This document shows positions 8,511-16,430 of a stretch of 32,633 bases of DNA, piece by piece. This DNA is from Candidatus Iainarchaeum sp. Lineage in GTDB: Archaea; Iainarchaeota; Iainarchaeia; Iainarchaeales; JAAZKV01. Positions within the stretch are counted from its first letter, which is position 1; each line of letters opens with the position of its first letter. The DNA is taken from contig JAQVQA010000008.1 of assembly GCA_028701835.1 (NCBI GenBank), positions 1 through 32,633 on the forward strand, in the 5' to 3' direction. Made by a program: the position numbers and the translations under genes. The notes beneath the pieces were generated by a model, which made no database searches, was not told the origin of the DNA, and saw nothing but the letters and a program-made list of their open reading frames with translations.

Positions 8511-8518
8511 TAAAAATA

Positions 8519-8556
8519 AAGTTAGTTGATTTGTATTACACAAATCAATTAAACTT
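8519..8556. terminator. Hairpin terminator between convergent genes
   Basis: TTGATTTGT (8526-8534) and ACAAATCAA (8540-8548) form a perfect 9-bp stem with a 5-base loop. The flanks AAAGTT/AACTTT extend it with a small internal loop. It lies after the glutaredoxin-like gene and before the convergent minus-strand gene at 8597, so it can act on both strands. Confidence 0.6.
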
Positions 8557-8596
8557 TCAAAAAAACCTTAATTAAATTTTTTACTTAAAAAAATTT

Positions 8597-9289
8597 TTAC
8601 AAAACAAATTTTCCATCAATAAATTTAAAATAAACCATTCCAATAAGAATTATTATTCCTAATAAAACCCACCATTGACGAGTAAGATCCACTACAATCA
8701 GTTTCATCGCCTGCATAGCCATAGAAACAGCTAAAACCAATAACCAAAATAAAATAGACCAAAACAAAGCTTTTTTCCACCAAATATTATTAAACATTCC
8801 TCGGCTTCTAACGTGTTTTTTAGATGAATCTTCAACAGAATAATCTTCTCCTAGTTGATCTGATTCACCCTCTTCTTGAAAATCATCTTCACTTTGAGAA
8901 TACTCTTCACCCAACTCATCACTAGAAGAGGTCTCACCAGCAAACTCACTTTCTTCATCAACTTCTTCTTCAACAAGCCTTTTCTTTTCCTTTACTAAAC
9001 CCAAGCCCGTAGCAATAGAAACCTTATCATACCTACTTTTTTTTGAATCAAAAACTTTCCTATTATCAGAATCAATTCTTTGACCCCTATCATGAATAAT
9101 AACTGGTTTTTCAACTATGAAAGTTTTAACACGAACTTTCTCTAATTGAGGCATTTCACTCTTAATTACTTCCTTCATTCTTTGAAAAAACCCTTCATTA
9201 GAAACACTTTTCTTAGAAGAAGCTAAACGATTTGACCTAACACTTCGCTTAGAGACAGATTTATTTCTCTTTTTTGACTTAATAACCAT
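8597..9289 (-). CDS. Two-TM protein with basic N-terminus and acidic linker
   Basis: A 230-residue protein I do not recognise. The first 50 residues are strongly basic (KSKKRNKSVSKRSVRSNR). A central region (about 100-165) is very acidic and Ser-rich (EEEVDEESEFAGETSSSDE). Two TM helices close the protein (about 176-195 and 205-222), with a Trp-rich connection (RQWWVLLG). The likely topology is a cytoplasmic tail of about 170 residues anchored by a helical hairpin. The ATG at 9289 has a TATA-like TTAAATA about 30 bases upstream, suggesting a leaderless transcript. It resembles the product of 3330 only in its bias: charged tail plus C-terminal TM. The role is unknown. Confidence 0.7.
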   Translation of the reverse strand: MVIKSKKRNKSVSKRSVRSNRLASSKKSVSNEGFFQRMKEVIKSEMPQLEKVRVKTFIVEKPVIIHDRGQRIDSDNRKVFDSKKSRYDKVSIATGLGLVKEKKRLVEEEVDEESEFAGETSSSDELGEEYSQSEDDFQEEGESDQLGEDYSVEDSSKKHVRSRGMFNNIWWKKALFWSILFWLLVLAVSMAMQAMKLIVVDLTRQWWVLLGIIILIGMVYFKFIDGKFVL

Positions 9290-9373
9290 GCAAGAATAAG
9301 TGAAAAGAGGTATTTAATTATTACTAAAAAAAAGTTTTTGATATAATAACGAAACCATGCTTAATAAAAAAAT

Positions 9374-10207
9374 TTAATTAACAAGAGCATTTTTAGTATA
9401 AGAAATTTCTTCAATAGGGATTTTCTGTATTAATTGAACAAATATTTCCCCAAAAAACTCATTTTGATAAGCAACTACTTTTCCACTATTCATCAAAAAC
9501 AATATTGGTAAAAAAATATCAACCAATCCATCCACCTCATCCGAATCAACTAAATCCTTGAAAAGAACAATGCCTTGAGAATCAACTTTCTGTTTAATCA
9601 AATCAAAAACACCATCAAGTTTTTCTTCAATAGAAATTGAGTCAAAATTAATTTCAATTTTTGGAACATTTCTTGAAGAATTTTTTTTTGGATTAGTTCT
9701 TTGAATAATATCCTCAATACTCATTACAAGCTCATCAAGAGTAATTCTACCCTCTCTTGACATCCTCTCACTCATCAAATCAGGTATAGTCGCAAGCATT
9801 AAATCTTTTTGTTCTTGAGTCAACTCAACTTTTTCATCTTCTTCTTGAAGAGAACTTATCTTTAAATATTTTGATTTTGTTTTAACTAAAATCGCACAAG
9901 CAAGAATAGCATTAGCAGGAACTCTTAAATTATTTCCTTCAAGTTCACTAATTTTTTTTAAATATTTTTCGCAAAGAATTATTACATCAATATTCCAAGG
10001 ATCCATTTTTTCAGATTCAACCAAATCAATCAAAATAGTTTTCCAAGCAGGTTGATCAATTAAATCCACTAAATCCATTTTAGAATAATCTCTCTCAACA
10101 ATTTCTTGTGAATCTTCAATTAAAACCTCATCAAAACTCACTTCGTTTTCAACAAGACTTTTTTTAGAGAAACTCTTTTTCTTAACTTTTTTTGAACTAT
10201 TCTTCAT
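9374..10207 (-). CDS. scpA: Segregation and condensation protein A (kleisin)
   Basis: The kleisin subunit that bridges the SMC ATPase heads in prokaryotic condensin and so helps chromosome compaction and segregation. The 277-residue protein has a basic leader, then the ScpA core: PAWKTILIDLVESEKMDPWNIDV and CEKYLKKISE, followed by ANAILACAILVKTKSKYL. The C-terminal winged helix that contacts the SMC head is in LVDIFLPILFLMNSGKVVAYQNEFFGEI. No scpB or smc is in the window. The ATG at 10207 lies close to an A/T-rich box, and the gene diverges from the KaiC-like ATPase. Family call is firm. Confidence 0.93.
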   Translation of the reverse strand: MKNSSKKVKKKSFSKKSLVENEVSFDEVLIEDSQEIVERDYSKMDLVDLIDQPAWKTILIDLVESEKMDPWNIDVIILCEKYLKKISELEGNNLRVPANAILACAILVKTKSKYLKISSLQEEDEKVELTQEQKDLMLATIPDLMSERMSREGRITLDELVMSIEDIIQRTNPKKNSSRNVPKIEINFDSISIEEKLDGVFDLIKQKVDSQGIVLFKDLVDSDEVDGLVDIFLPILFLMNSGKVVAYQNEFFGEIFVQLIQKIPIEEISYTKNALVN

Positions 10208-10308
10208 AAATTAAATAGATAATAAAAGGATATTAACTTTTCTTTTACAGCTAGAAACCATTAAATACAACTTTTTTCATCAATTATTACAATTGAAAGG
10301 TGATTTAA
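10208..10308. promoter_or_regulatory. Divergent promoter scpA / KaiC-like gene with Shine-Dalgarno
   Basis: On the plus strand a TATA-like TTAAATAC (10261-10268) precedes the Shine-Dalgarno GAAAGGTGA (10295-10303), which lies just upstream of the TTG start at 10309. The same SD plus TTG arrangement is used by mscL at 31906. On the minus strand, scpA has A/T-rich sequence directly before its ATG and no SD. Confidence 0.5.
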
Positions 10309-11019
10309 TTGGAGAGGACAAAAACAGGAATACCAGGGCTTGATGAATTGCTAAACGGCGGAATCCCAAAAGGAAGTAATGTTCTAGTTACTGGAGGAGC
10401 AGGAACCGGAAAAACAATACTAACAACACAATACTTGTATGAAGGAGCCTTAAAATACGGTGAACCAGGAGTTTTTGTTACACTTGAAGGAAATATACGA
10501 GATATTGCATGGAACATGGAGTCATTTCAATGGGATATTAAATCACTTCAAGACCAAGGAATGTTTACTATTTACAAAATGAGTATGGAGTTTGCTAGTC
10601 AAAAAGAAACTCTTGAAGACAGACTAGCTGAAGAATTAAAAGAAATTGAGAGAGAAGTAAAAGACATTAATGCAAAAAGACTAGTTATTGATTCAACAAC
10701 AGTTTTTGGAGCATACCTTGAGCCAAGTATGCTAAGAACAACATTATTCAAACTTGCAGATAGTCTAAAAACATTTGGATGCACTACAATTTTGACTGCA
10801 GAGACTCAAGCGACAAAAAATACTTTCTCTTCATTTGGAGTAGAAGAATTTGTTGTTGATGGCGTAATAGCATTATACTTTACTCCCCCAAATAGAAGTT
10901 TGTTTGTAAGAAAAATGAGAGGAACTCAACACGATGCAAACCCACACCCCCTAACAATAGGTGGAAATGGAATAAGTGTCAACCCAAGAGACAATATTAT
11001 TTGGGATGCAATTAAATAA
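10309..11019 (+). CDS. KaiC-like RecA-superfamily ATPase (single domain)
   Basis: A 236-residue protein with one KaiC/RadA-like ATPase domain. The opening RTKTGIPGLDELLNGGIPKGSNVL is characteristic. Walker A is GGAGTGKTILTTQYL (about residues 29-43), and the Walker B region is AKRLVIDSTTVF. The end FVRKMRGTQHDANPHPLTIGGNGI matches the KaiC family C-terminus. Such single-domain proteins are widespread in archaea; they are thought to act in signalling or regulation, but individual roles are mostly unknown. The TTG start at 10309 is chosen because GGTGA lies at the right distance and the family's conserved RTxTGIPGLD begins at residue 2. It converges with adk. Confidence 0.93.
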   Translation: MERTKTGIPGLDELLNGGIPKGSNVLVTGGAGTGKTILTTQYLYEGALKYGEPGVFVTLEGNIRDIAWNMESFQWDIKSLQDQGMFTIYKMSMEFASQKETLEDRLAEELKEIEREVKDINAKRLVIDSTTVFGAYLEPSMLRTTLFKLADSLKTFGCTTILTAETQATKNTFSSFGVEEFVVDGVIALYFTPPNRSLFVRKMRGTQHDANPHPLTIGGNGISVNPRDNIIWDAIK

Positions 11020-11060
11020 ATTAAAAAACATTATATTAATTTGTTTAAAATAATAAAGTT

Positions 11061-11080
11061 AGGAGTAATTAATTACTCCT
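11061..11080. terminator. Palindrome overlapping the adk stop, between convergent genes
   Basis: AGGAGTAATT followed directly by AATTACTCCT forms a perfect 20-base palindrome, with AGTT/AACT flanks extending it imperfectly. It lies between the 3' end of the KaiC-like gene and that of adk, covering the adk stop codon. It could act as a bidirectional terminator or RNA end-protecting hairpin; a protein-binding palindrome is the alternative. Confidence 0.4.
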
Positions 11081-11744
11081 TAACTATTCTTCTAATTATC
11101 TCTTCAGCAGCTTTAATTGAATCTACAGGAGGAACATTACCATCATACTTGTAAAGAATTCCTTTTGATTTATAATAATCAATCAAAGGAGAAGTCTTCT
11201 CAATAAAAGTATCATACCTCTTTGAAATAGTTTCGGGCTTATCATCATCCCTTTGAATCAAATTCCCACCATCATCATCACAAATACCTTCACTTTTCGG
11301 AGGAAGAGAAACTGTGTTATATACTTTCTTACACTTCTCACAAGTCCATCTCGAAGAAAGTCTCTTAACCACACTCTCTTTTGATGACTCAATATAAATA
11401 ACTGCATTTAATTTCTGATTAATTCCTAACAAAATATTTTCAAGCATAGATGCTTGAGACTGAGTCCTTGGAAATCCATCAAAAATGACTCCATTAAAAT
11501 CTGGGTTAGACGCTTTTTTTGTCAAATCCTTTAAAAGCATTTCACTAACTAAATCATCACTAACCAATTGACCAGCATTCATTACTTCAGCCAACTTTTT
11601 TCCAAGTTCGGAACCAGAAGCAATTTCTGCTCTTAATAAATCCCCAGTAGAAACTTGAACCAATTTATACTTATCCATTACTGCCTGCGCAACAGTACCT
11701 TTACCAGCCCCAGGAGGACCTAAAAAAATTAAATTTAGAACCAT
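11073..11744 (-). CDS. adk: Adenylate kinase, bacterial type with zinc-binding lid
   Basis: Interconverts ATP + AMP and 2 ADP. The 223-residue length is that of long-form enzymes. The P-loop is GPPGAGKGTVAQ, the AMP-binding motif is VSTGDLLRAE, and GFPRTQSQA is the core signature. The lid (about residues 126-165) carries a zinc site: CEKC, then CDDD after SEGI, giving C-x2-C...C-x2-D as in Bacillus-type enzymes. Many archaea use an unrelated trimeric adenylate kinase, so this bacterial-type form suggests ancestral transfer. The start is supported by a strong Shine-Dalgarno (AGGTGAGTAAAAAATG). Confidence 0.96.
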   Translation of the reverse strand: MVLNLIFLGPPGAGKGTVAQAVMDKYKLVQVSTGDLLRAEIASGSELGKKLAEVMNAGQLVSDDLVSEMLLKDLTKKASNPDFNGVIFDGFPRTQSQASMLENILLGINQKLNAVIYIESSKESVVKRLSSRWTCEKCKKVYNTVSLPPKSEGICDDDGGNLIQRDDDKPETISKRYDTFIEKTSPLIDYYKSKGILYKYDGNVPPVDSIKAAEEIIRRIVKE

Positions 11745-11839
11745 TTTTTACTCACCTAAAATAAGTAAAAAAGAATTAATTTATAAATTCGATTTTTAAA
11801 TCAAGATGCAAAAATTATTTTTTTTATACAAAATCAAAT

Positions 11840-12727
11840 TCAATTAAGAACTTTAATATCAAAAACCACTTGTTCTTTTGTAGGAGAAAACTGTCTAACC
11901 CTCGCAATCCTCATAACCTCAACCCTTTTCTTAGATTTTTTTGCTTCATCTATTATCTGCTTTGTGGGAGTACTCATATCACCTTTTACAACTATTTCAT
12001 AAAAATGAATTACTCCATTTGGTTTAATACAAGCAAAAGCTTCTTTTAAGAATTGATAACCAGTATGGGGAAGAGGCATTGCAATTCTATCAAAATAGTT
12101 CTTATATTTTTTATAAACTTTTTTCACATCACCTTTAATAAAAATAACTTTTTCCTTTCCTTTAGCACAATCTTTGTTTACTTTATTTAATTCACCATTT
12201 TTAACAGCAAATTTGTGACCAGCTGGATTTAATTCAATTGCAATAATTTTACTTGCTTTAGAATTTTTTGCAATTACTACTGGGTAAGGCCCCACCCCAC
12301 TAAACCAAGCACCAACAATTTCCCCCGGATGAACTAAATAAGCAATTCTTAATCTCTCCCCACTTAATCTAGGTGAAAAGAAAACTTTCCCCAAAGGAAT
12401 TTGAAAAGCACATCCATTCTCTTTGTAATCAGCAATTAAATTCTTTTTGCCAGCAATTACTTTTACTTTTTGTATCCTATATTTTCCTTCATGATTACTT
12501 TCAATAGAACAAACAGTTTCAAACCTTGGCTGAACTTTAAGCAAAGTTTCCCCTATTAACTTTTTTCTTTTAATTAATTCACGAGGAATTTCAATTACAG
12601 CAATATTTCCAAAAGTATCAAAAGCACTTGGAGCAAAAGGTTTCTCTTTTTCATTAAGTAAAGACAAAAGCGCTTCTTTTAGAGAGAATGAATACTTCTT
12701 TTTGTCAAGTTTTGTTTCTTGGCTCAT
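11840..12727 (-). CDS. trm5: tRNA (guanine37-N1)-methyltransferase, Trm5-like
   Basis: Probably makes m1G37 next to the tRNA anticodon, which prevents frameshifting. Visible Trm5-family features are FSPRLSGERLRIAYLVHPGE, the SAM loop GAWFSGVGPYPVVIAKN, AIELNPAGHKFAVKNGELN, and the catalytic-region motif RIAMPLPHTGYQFLKEAF. The preceding part includes the small domain (FDTFGNIAVIEIPREL). I start at ATG 12727 (295 residues, MSQETKL) rather than 12772, because the longer start would run into the divergent gene and because a TATA-like TTTAAATT lies about 25-30 bases upstream. Within Trm5, exact activity (m1G or wyosine-type) cannot be decided. The Trm5 assignment is strong. Confidence 0.9.
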   Translation of the reverse strand: MSQETKLDKKKYSFSLKEALLSLLNEKEKPFAPSAFDTFGNIAVIEIPRELIKRKKLIGETLLKVQPRFETVCSIESNHEGKYRIQKVKVIAGKKNLIADYKENGCAFQIPLGKVFFSPRLSGERLRIAYLVHPGEIVGAWFSGVGPYPVVIAKNSKASKIIAIELNPAGHKFAVKNGELNKVNKDCAKGKEKVIFIKGDVKKVYKKYKNYFDRIAMPLPHTGYQFLKEAFACIKPNGVIHFYEIVVKGDMSTPTKQIIDEAKKSKKRVEVMRIARVRQFSPTKEQVVFDIKVLN

Positions 12728-12764
12728 AGTTAGTATTAATAAGGTTTTGAATTTAAAGTTACCC
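12728..12764. promoter_or_regulatory. Compact divergent promoter, trm5 / DUF63 gene
   Basis: Only 37 bases separate the two ATGs. For the plus strand the box TAGTATTAATAA (12731-12742) sits about 25-30 bases before ATG 12765. For the minus strand, TTTAAATT (rc of 12750-12757) sits about 25-30 bases before ATG 12727. The two boxes overlap in reach, so both mRNAs must be essentially leaderless and the promoters probably compete. Confidence 0.5.
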
Positions 12765-13646
12765 ATGAGCATAGATTTGATATTTGATTACTTCATCAAA
12801 CCCATAATGAATCCTGAAATTGCAGGGTACAATTTGGTAAATACCCTAACTTACATAATTCTCCTAATAGTTGCATGTTCAATAATTTATTTCATTTTAA
12901 GAAAGAAAGTTGAATTTGACGAAAAATTCTTCCTTGCAATAAGCCCATATATTTTGATTGGGGTTTCACTACGAGTTTTAATGCATCAAATAGAAAGTGG
13001 AAATTTAATTATTGACGGAATTACAAAAACTGCTGACCCAATGCAATTAGGATTTTGGTTCTTTACCCCAGGAGTTTGGATTTTAACTTTTGCAATTGTA
13101 ATACTTGGATTATTAATAGCAAAAATTTGGGGTGAACTCAACCACAAGAGATTATTTATTTTTGGAATAATTGTTGCATTACCCCTTGTTTTATTTAATT
13201 TAAGCAAGTTCAATAATTGGAGTTGGTTTATTGGAACTGTTGCACTAATTGCAATTGTAACTTATACACTATGCTGGTTGATTAACAAATTCACACCATA
13301 CAGAATTCTTAAAGATCCATTAAATATTTTTATAGTAGCTGGGCAAGCAATTGACGGAATTGCAAGTGTTATTGCAATAACTTTCTTTAATTTCTCAGAA
13401 CAACATGTAATCTCAAACCTTGTAATAAATATTCACCCTGCACTTTTTGCAGGAATAAAGTTACTCTTAGCAGTTTTAATTTGTTATAGTTTGGATGATT
13501 ATTTAAAAGAATCAATAAATAAACACTCAAATAAACCAGGAAAGAGCTTGAATAGAAAAAATTTAATAGGATTTGTAAAAGTGATAATCGCAATACTTGG
13601 TTTTGCTACTGGCCTTGCAAGTTTATTCAAAATGGGTTTAATTTAA
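12765..13646 (+). CDS. DUF63 family membrane protein
   Basis: A 293-residue archaeal integral membrane protein of the DUF63 family, with about seven or eight hydrophobic segments. Family-like stretches are SPYILIGVSLRVLMHQIES, FFTPGVWILTFAIVIL, and AGQAIDGIASVIAITFFNFSEQHV, with conserved polar residues inside TM segments. Function is not established. I use ATG 12765 (MSIDLIFDYF) instead of the track start at 12702, which lies inside the divergent trm5 gene. A near-leaderless TATA box supports this. It ends 12 bases before the convergent gene at 13659, with no clear terminator. Confidence 0.88.
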   Translation: MSIDLIFDYFIKPIMNPEIAGYNLVNTLTYIILLIVACSIIYFILRKKVEFDEKFFLAISPYILIGVSLRVLMHQIESGNLIIDGITKTADPMQLGFWFFTPGVWILTFAIVILGLLIAKIWGELNHKRLFIFGIIVALPLVLFNLSKFNNWSWFIGTVALIAIVTYTLCWLINKFTPYRILKDPLNIFIVAGQAIDGIASVIAITFFNFSEQHVISNLVINIHPALFAGIKLLLAVLICYSLDDYLKESINKHSNKPGKSLNRKNLIGFVKVIIAILGFATGLASLFKMGLI

Positions 13647-13658
13647 AACAAAACAAAA

Positions 13659-14099
13659 TTAAACAACTTTATTATTCAACTTTTTTTCAGAAATTAACCC
13701 TTTTTCAATCATTTTCTTTAAAATTGAATTAACCATTGTCACTGTAACAAAATATTTTCTACCATGCATTTCAACTTTAGTTCCTCTGTATAATCTTTCA
13801 GCAGCACAAGCAATATCAACTTTGAAAGCACTTTTTGGATTCTGTAATTGATGAGCAAGAGTGCGAGCAATAACTCTCTCTCCCGATTCACTAAAATTTT
13901 TCTCAATTGCTTTTTGAGTACCCATAAATTGAACAATTTTTGGATTCGACTTATTTTCAAAAGAATGACTCTTTTTTGCTTTCGCAACCCCCATTATTCT
14001 CTTTTTTCTTCCAAGTCCACTAACAGGATTAGTTGCTGTTTTTATTAAATAACGATTTTTTCTAAGCAATCCAGATTGAACTCTTCCAAGTAAAGGCAT
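13659..14099 (-). CDS. Small basic protein, unknown (possible nucleic-acid binder)
   Basis: A 146-residue, strongly basic protein I cannot place. The N-terminal 60 residues are rich in Arg and Lys (GRVQSGLLRKNRYLIKTA, GLGRKKRIMGVAKAKKSH). The C-terminal 45 residues (GRKYFVTVTMVNSILKKMIEKGLI) could form a small winged helix, resembling the recognition part of several wHTH proteins. There are no TM segments and one Cys. Size and charge would suit a ribosome-associated or chromatin protein, but no known ribosomal protein motif is evident to me. It diverges from dphB across a 60-base promoter region containing an ATATTTAAAT box that can serve both directions. Confidence 0.7.
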   Translation of the reverse strand: MPLLGRVQSGLLRKNRYLIKTATNPVSGLGRKKRIMGVAKAKKSHSFENKSNPKIVQFMGTQKAIEKNFSESGERVIARTLAHQLQNPKSAFKVDIACAAERLYRGTKVEMHGRKYFVTVTMVNSILKKMIEKGLISEKKLNNKVV

Positions 14100-14159
14100 A
14101 TTATAATTATTACAAAAGTTATATTTAAATGAATTGAGAATAAGAAAATAACTGATAAT

Positions 14160-14930
14160 ATGCTATATTTAATCGGACTAGGACTAAAACCCTCTCACTT
14201 GACTCTTGAGGCAATTGAAACTATCAAATCCTGCGACAGCTTATTTGTAGAAGTATACACTTCACAATATGCAGAAGGATTCATAAAAGAATTAAAAGAA
14301 CTCACAGGAAAAAACATTATGGAACTTAATAGAATAGAAATAGAACAAAACTTTGAATCAGCCCTAATAAGCGCAAATAAAAATAAAATAGGATTATTGA
14401 TTTTTGGTAATCCCTTAACTGCAACAACTCACATTCAAGTACTTCTTGATGCAAAAGAAAAAGGAATCAAATACAAAATAATTCCTGGAATCTCAATTAC
14501 AAACATGATTGCAGAAAGTGGTCTAGATGAATACAAATTTGGAAGAACTATAACTATTTGCTACCACATACTAGGATTTGAACCCGAAAGTTTTTACGAC
14601 CAATTAAAGGAAAACCAAAAAATGGGACTTCACACTCTTGCATTACTTGATATTAAAAAAGATCAAACTCCTCCAAAGATGATGAACTCAAGAGAAGCAA
14701 TTAACATTCTTGAAAAAATTGCAGAGAAAAGAGGAGAGCACAACAATTTCAAATACATTGCGCTAATAGGAATGGGAAGCGAGAAGCAAAAAATCATTGT
14801 AGGAAGAGAAGAGATAATTAATTCGAAAGAAATTTATGAATTATTTCCCCAAACTTTAATTATTGCTGGCAAAATGAATGAAAAAGAAAAAGAAGTTCTT
14901 GAGAAACTGCATAATAAAAAATTTGAATGA
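14160..14930 (+). CDS. dphB: Diphthine synthase
   Basis: A SAM-dependent methyltransferase that builds diphthamide on translation elongation factor 2. At 256 residues it has normal length and the tetrapyrrole-methylase fold: MLYLIGLGLKPSHLTLEAIE at the start, FVEVYTSQYAEG, then LLIFGNPLTATTH and YKIIPGISITNMIAESGL. Later motifs are KFGRTITICYH and LGFEPESFYDQLKENQKMGLHTLALLDIK. This pathway is confined to archaea and eukaryotes and fixes the window as archaeal. The DUF357 gene follows 23 bases downstream and is probably co-transcribed. Confidence 0.97.
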   Translation: MLYLIGLGLKPSHLTLEAIETIKSCDSLFVEVYTSQYAEGFIKELKELTGKNIMELNRIEIEQNFESALISANKNKIGLLIFGNPLTATTHIQVLLDAKEKGIKYKIIPGISITNMIAESGLDEYKFGRTITICYHILGFEPESFYDQLKENQKMGLHTLALLDIKKDQTPPKMMNSREAINILEKIAEKRGEHNNFKYIALIGMGSEKQKIIVGREEIINSKEIYELFPQTLIIAGKMNEKEKEVLEKLHNKKFE

Positions 14931-14953
14931 AAACATACATTTAAGTGATTAAA

Positions 14954-15244
14954 ATGAGTTTGGAAGAAGAATTAGAAAAAAAAGTTGATAAATACCAAAA
15001 ATTAACTGAAAAAGCACTTAATTTGGTTAAATTAAACGAAAAATTAAATACAGAACAAAAATTGATTGCAGAAGATTTTTTGTCAATGACAAGAAATTAT
15101 TTAAACGATGGTAAATATTACCGAGAAAAAAAAGAATTGTTAATTGCACTAGCAAGTTTTTCATACGCCCACGCTTGGCTTGACGCAGGCGTAAGAGCAA
15201 AAATATTTTATGCAAAAGACGATCAATTATTCACTCTTCCTTAA
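14954..15244 (+). CDS. DUF357 family protein
   Basis: A 96-residue archaeal protein, mostly helical. The family signature is near the end: ELLIALASFSYAHAWLDAGVRAKIF. The first half (EELEKKVDKYQKLTEKALNLVK) is a likely helical hairpin or coiled coil. DUF357 proteins are widespread in archaea and uncharacterised as far as I know. I choose ATG 14954 (MSLEEE); a GTG at 14945 would add three residues. It follows dphB closely on the same strand. Confidence 0.88.
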   Translation: MSLEEELEKKVDKYQKLTEKALNLVKLNEKLNTEQKLIAEDFLSMTRNYLNDGKYYREKKELLIALASFSYAHAWLDAGVRAKIFYAKDDQLFTLP

Positions 15245-15316
15245 TTTTGTTAATAAAAAAAAATTGTAAAAATATGTTAAAGCAATCTTTAAATACATCA
15301 ACTACTTAATCATTTT

Positions 15317-15859
15317 ATGTCACTATACGGACCTAAATTAAACTTACCTAAAATAAATTTACCTAATCCAGCTAATCCTTCTTGGGATTTTGAAAAAGAA
15401 AGAAAAATAATTGGAGGAGCCCTTATTGCAATAATAATCATCTTTTTATTAGTATTATTAATGCCAAATATAATTGAAGGAATAAATAATATTAACTTTC
15501 CAAACTTTAATTCTTCAGTTAATATTGTTTGGAGAAACAATCCTTTAGACATTACTCAAGGAATAAAAGAAGCTCAATTAGATTTAATTTTGACGAATAA
15601 TTCAGAAGAACTAATTGAAGAAACTCTATTTAATATTACCACTGATTCTCAAGAAATAATTATATTTTGCCCAAACTCAATTTATGACCCTGATAAATCA
15701 GCATACGTTATTGAAAATTTGGCTCCACAAGATAAAAGAAAAATACCCTGCATAATAAGAAGAAATGCTTCAACACCAGTTTTTAGCGGAACCTACACCA
15801 TAAATATTAATACTACTCTAGGGAATGCAATTACAAGATTTGAAATAATTACAAAGTAA
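15317..15859 (+). CDS. Single-TM protein with extracytoplasmic beta-rich domain
   Basis: A 180-residue protein not assigned to a family. The first 30 residues are cytoplasmic and Pro/Asn-rich (KLNLPKINLPNPANPSWDF). One TM helix follows (about 31-53, IIGGALIAIIIIFLLVLLMP). The remaining 125 residues look beta-rich and Ig-like (AQLDLILTNNSEELIEETLF, FSGTYTININTTLGN) and contain two Cys that could form a disulfide outside the cell. Many Asn-X-Ser/Thr sites are present, possible archaeal N-glycosylation positions. It may be a cell-surface protein. Confidence 0.7.
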   Translation: MSLYGPKLNLPKINLPNPANPSWDFEKERKIIGGALIAIIIIFLLVLLMPNIIEGINNINFPNFNSSVNIVWRNNPLDITQGIKEAQLDLILTNNSEELIEETLFNITTDSQEIIIFCPNSIYDPDKSAYVIENLAPQDKRKIPCIIRRNASTPVFSGTYTININTTLGNAITRFEIITK

Positions 15860-15935
15860 ATAACTAATAAAAATAATTACTAAATTTATTTTAAAATAAA
15901 TATTTAATTATTCCAAAAAAAAAGGTTTTTTATTA

Positions 15936-16361
15936 ATGGTCACAAAAATTGATTACGACAAATACTTGGCTTCTAAAACAGCTGAATTAATTAGAGAAAA
16001 TTTTCCTGAAAAAGGAATAACAAACATATTAATTGTTAAATGGAGTACAAAAAAATCAAAAAGAATATTAGGCCACATAAAATCATTTAAAGATATTAAT
16101 TTTGGATCTATAATAGAAATTAATCCTTTATTAAAAGATTTATTTGTCCCACAATATGTTTTAGATTATGTGTTAATGCATGAATTAACTCATTACTTTC
16201 AAGGCTTTGGTTCAAATCATGAACGAAAACACAAATATCCTCACAAAGGAGGAATAGTTGAGAAAGAACTTGCACGACACGGATGGGAAGAAATAACTCA
16301 AAAATCAGAGAAGTGGATTAAAGAAAACTGGAAAAACTTGATTTGTAAAAAAACAAACTAG
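15936..16361 (+). CDS. SprT/YgjP-like zinc metallopeptidase
   Basis: A 141-residue protein with the zinc-peptidase motif HELTH in YVLDYVLMHELTHYFQGFGSNH at about residues 78-82. The third ligand is probably a downstream His in HERKHKYPHKGG. The preceding WSTKKSKRILGHIKS matches the basic stretch seen before the active site in SprT/YgjP-like proteins. Eukaryotic SprT homologues (Spartan) cleave DNA-crosslinked proteins; whether this small form does so is unknown. It converges with cysS. Confidence 0.82.
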   Translation: MVTKIDYDKYLASKTAELIRENFPEKGITNILIVKWSTKKSKRILGHIKSFKDINFGSIIEINPLLKDLFVPQYVLDYVLMHELTHYFQGFGSNHERKHKYPHKGGIVEKELARHGWEEITQKSEKWIKENWKNLICKKTN

Positions 16362-16387
16362 AATAAAAAATACAAACTTAATAAAAC

Positions 16388-16430
16388 AAATAAAATTAAT
16401 TAATAATTAGTTTAAAATTTAATTTTATTT
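16388..16430. terminator. AT-only hairpin between convergent genes
   Basis: AAATAAAATTAA (16388-16399) and TTAATTTTATTT (16419-16430) are perfectly complementary over 12 bases, with a 19-base loop. It lies between the ends of the SprT-like gene and cysS. Being pure A/T it may be chance in this composition, so confidence is low. Confidence 0.3.
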
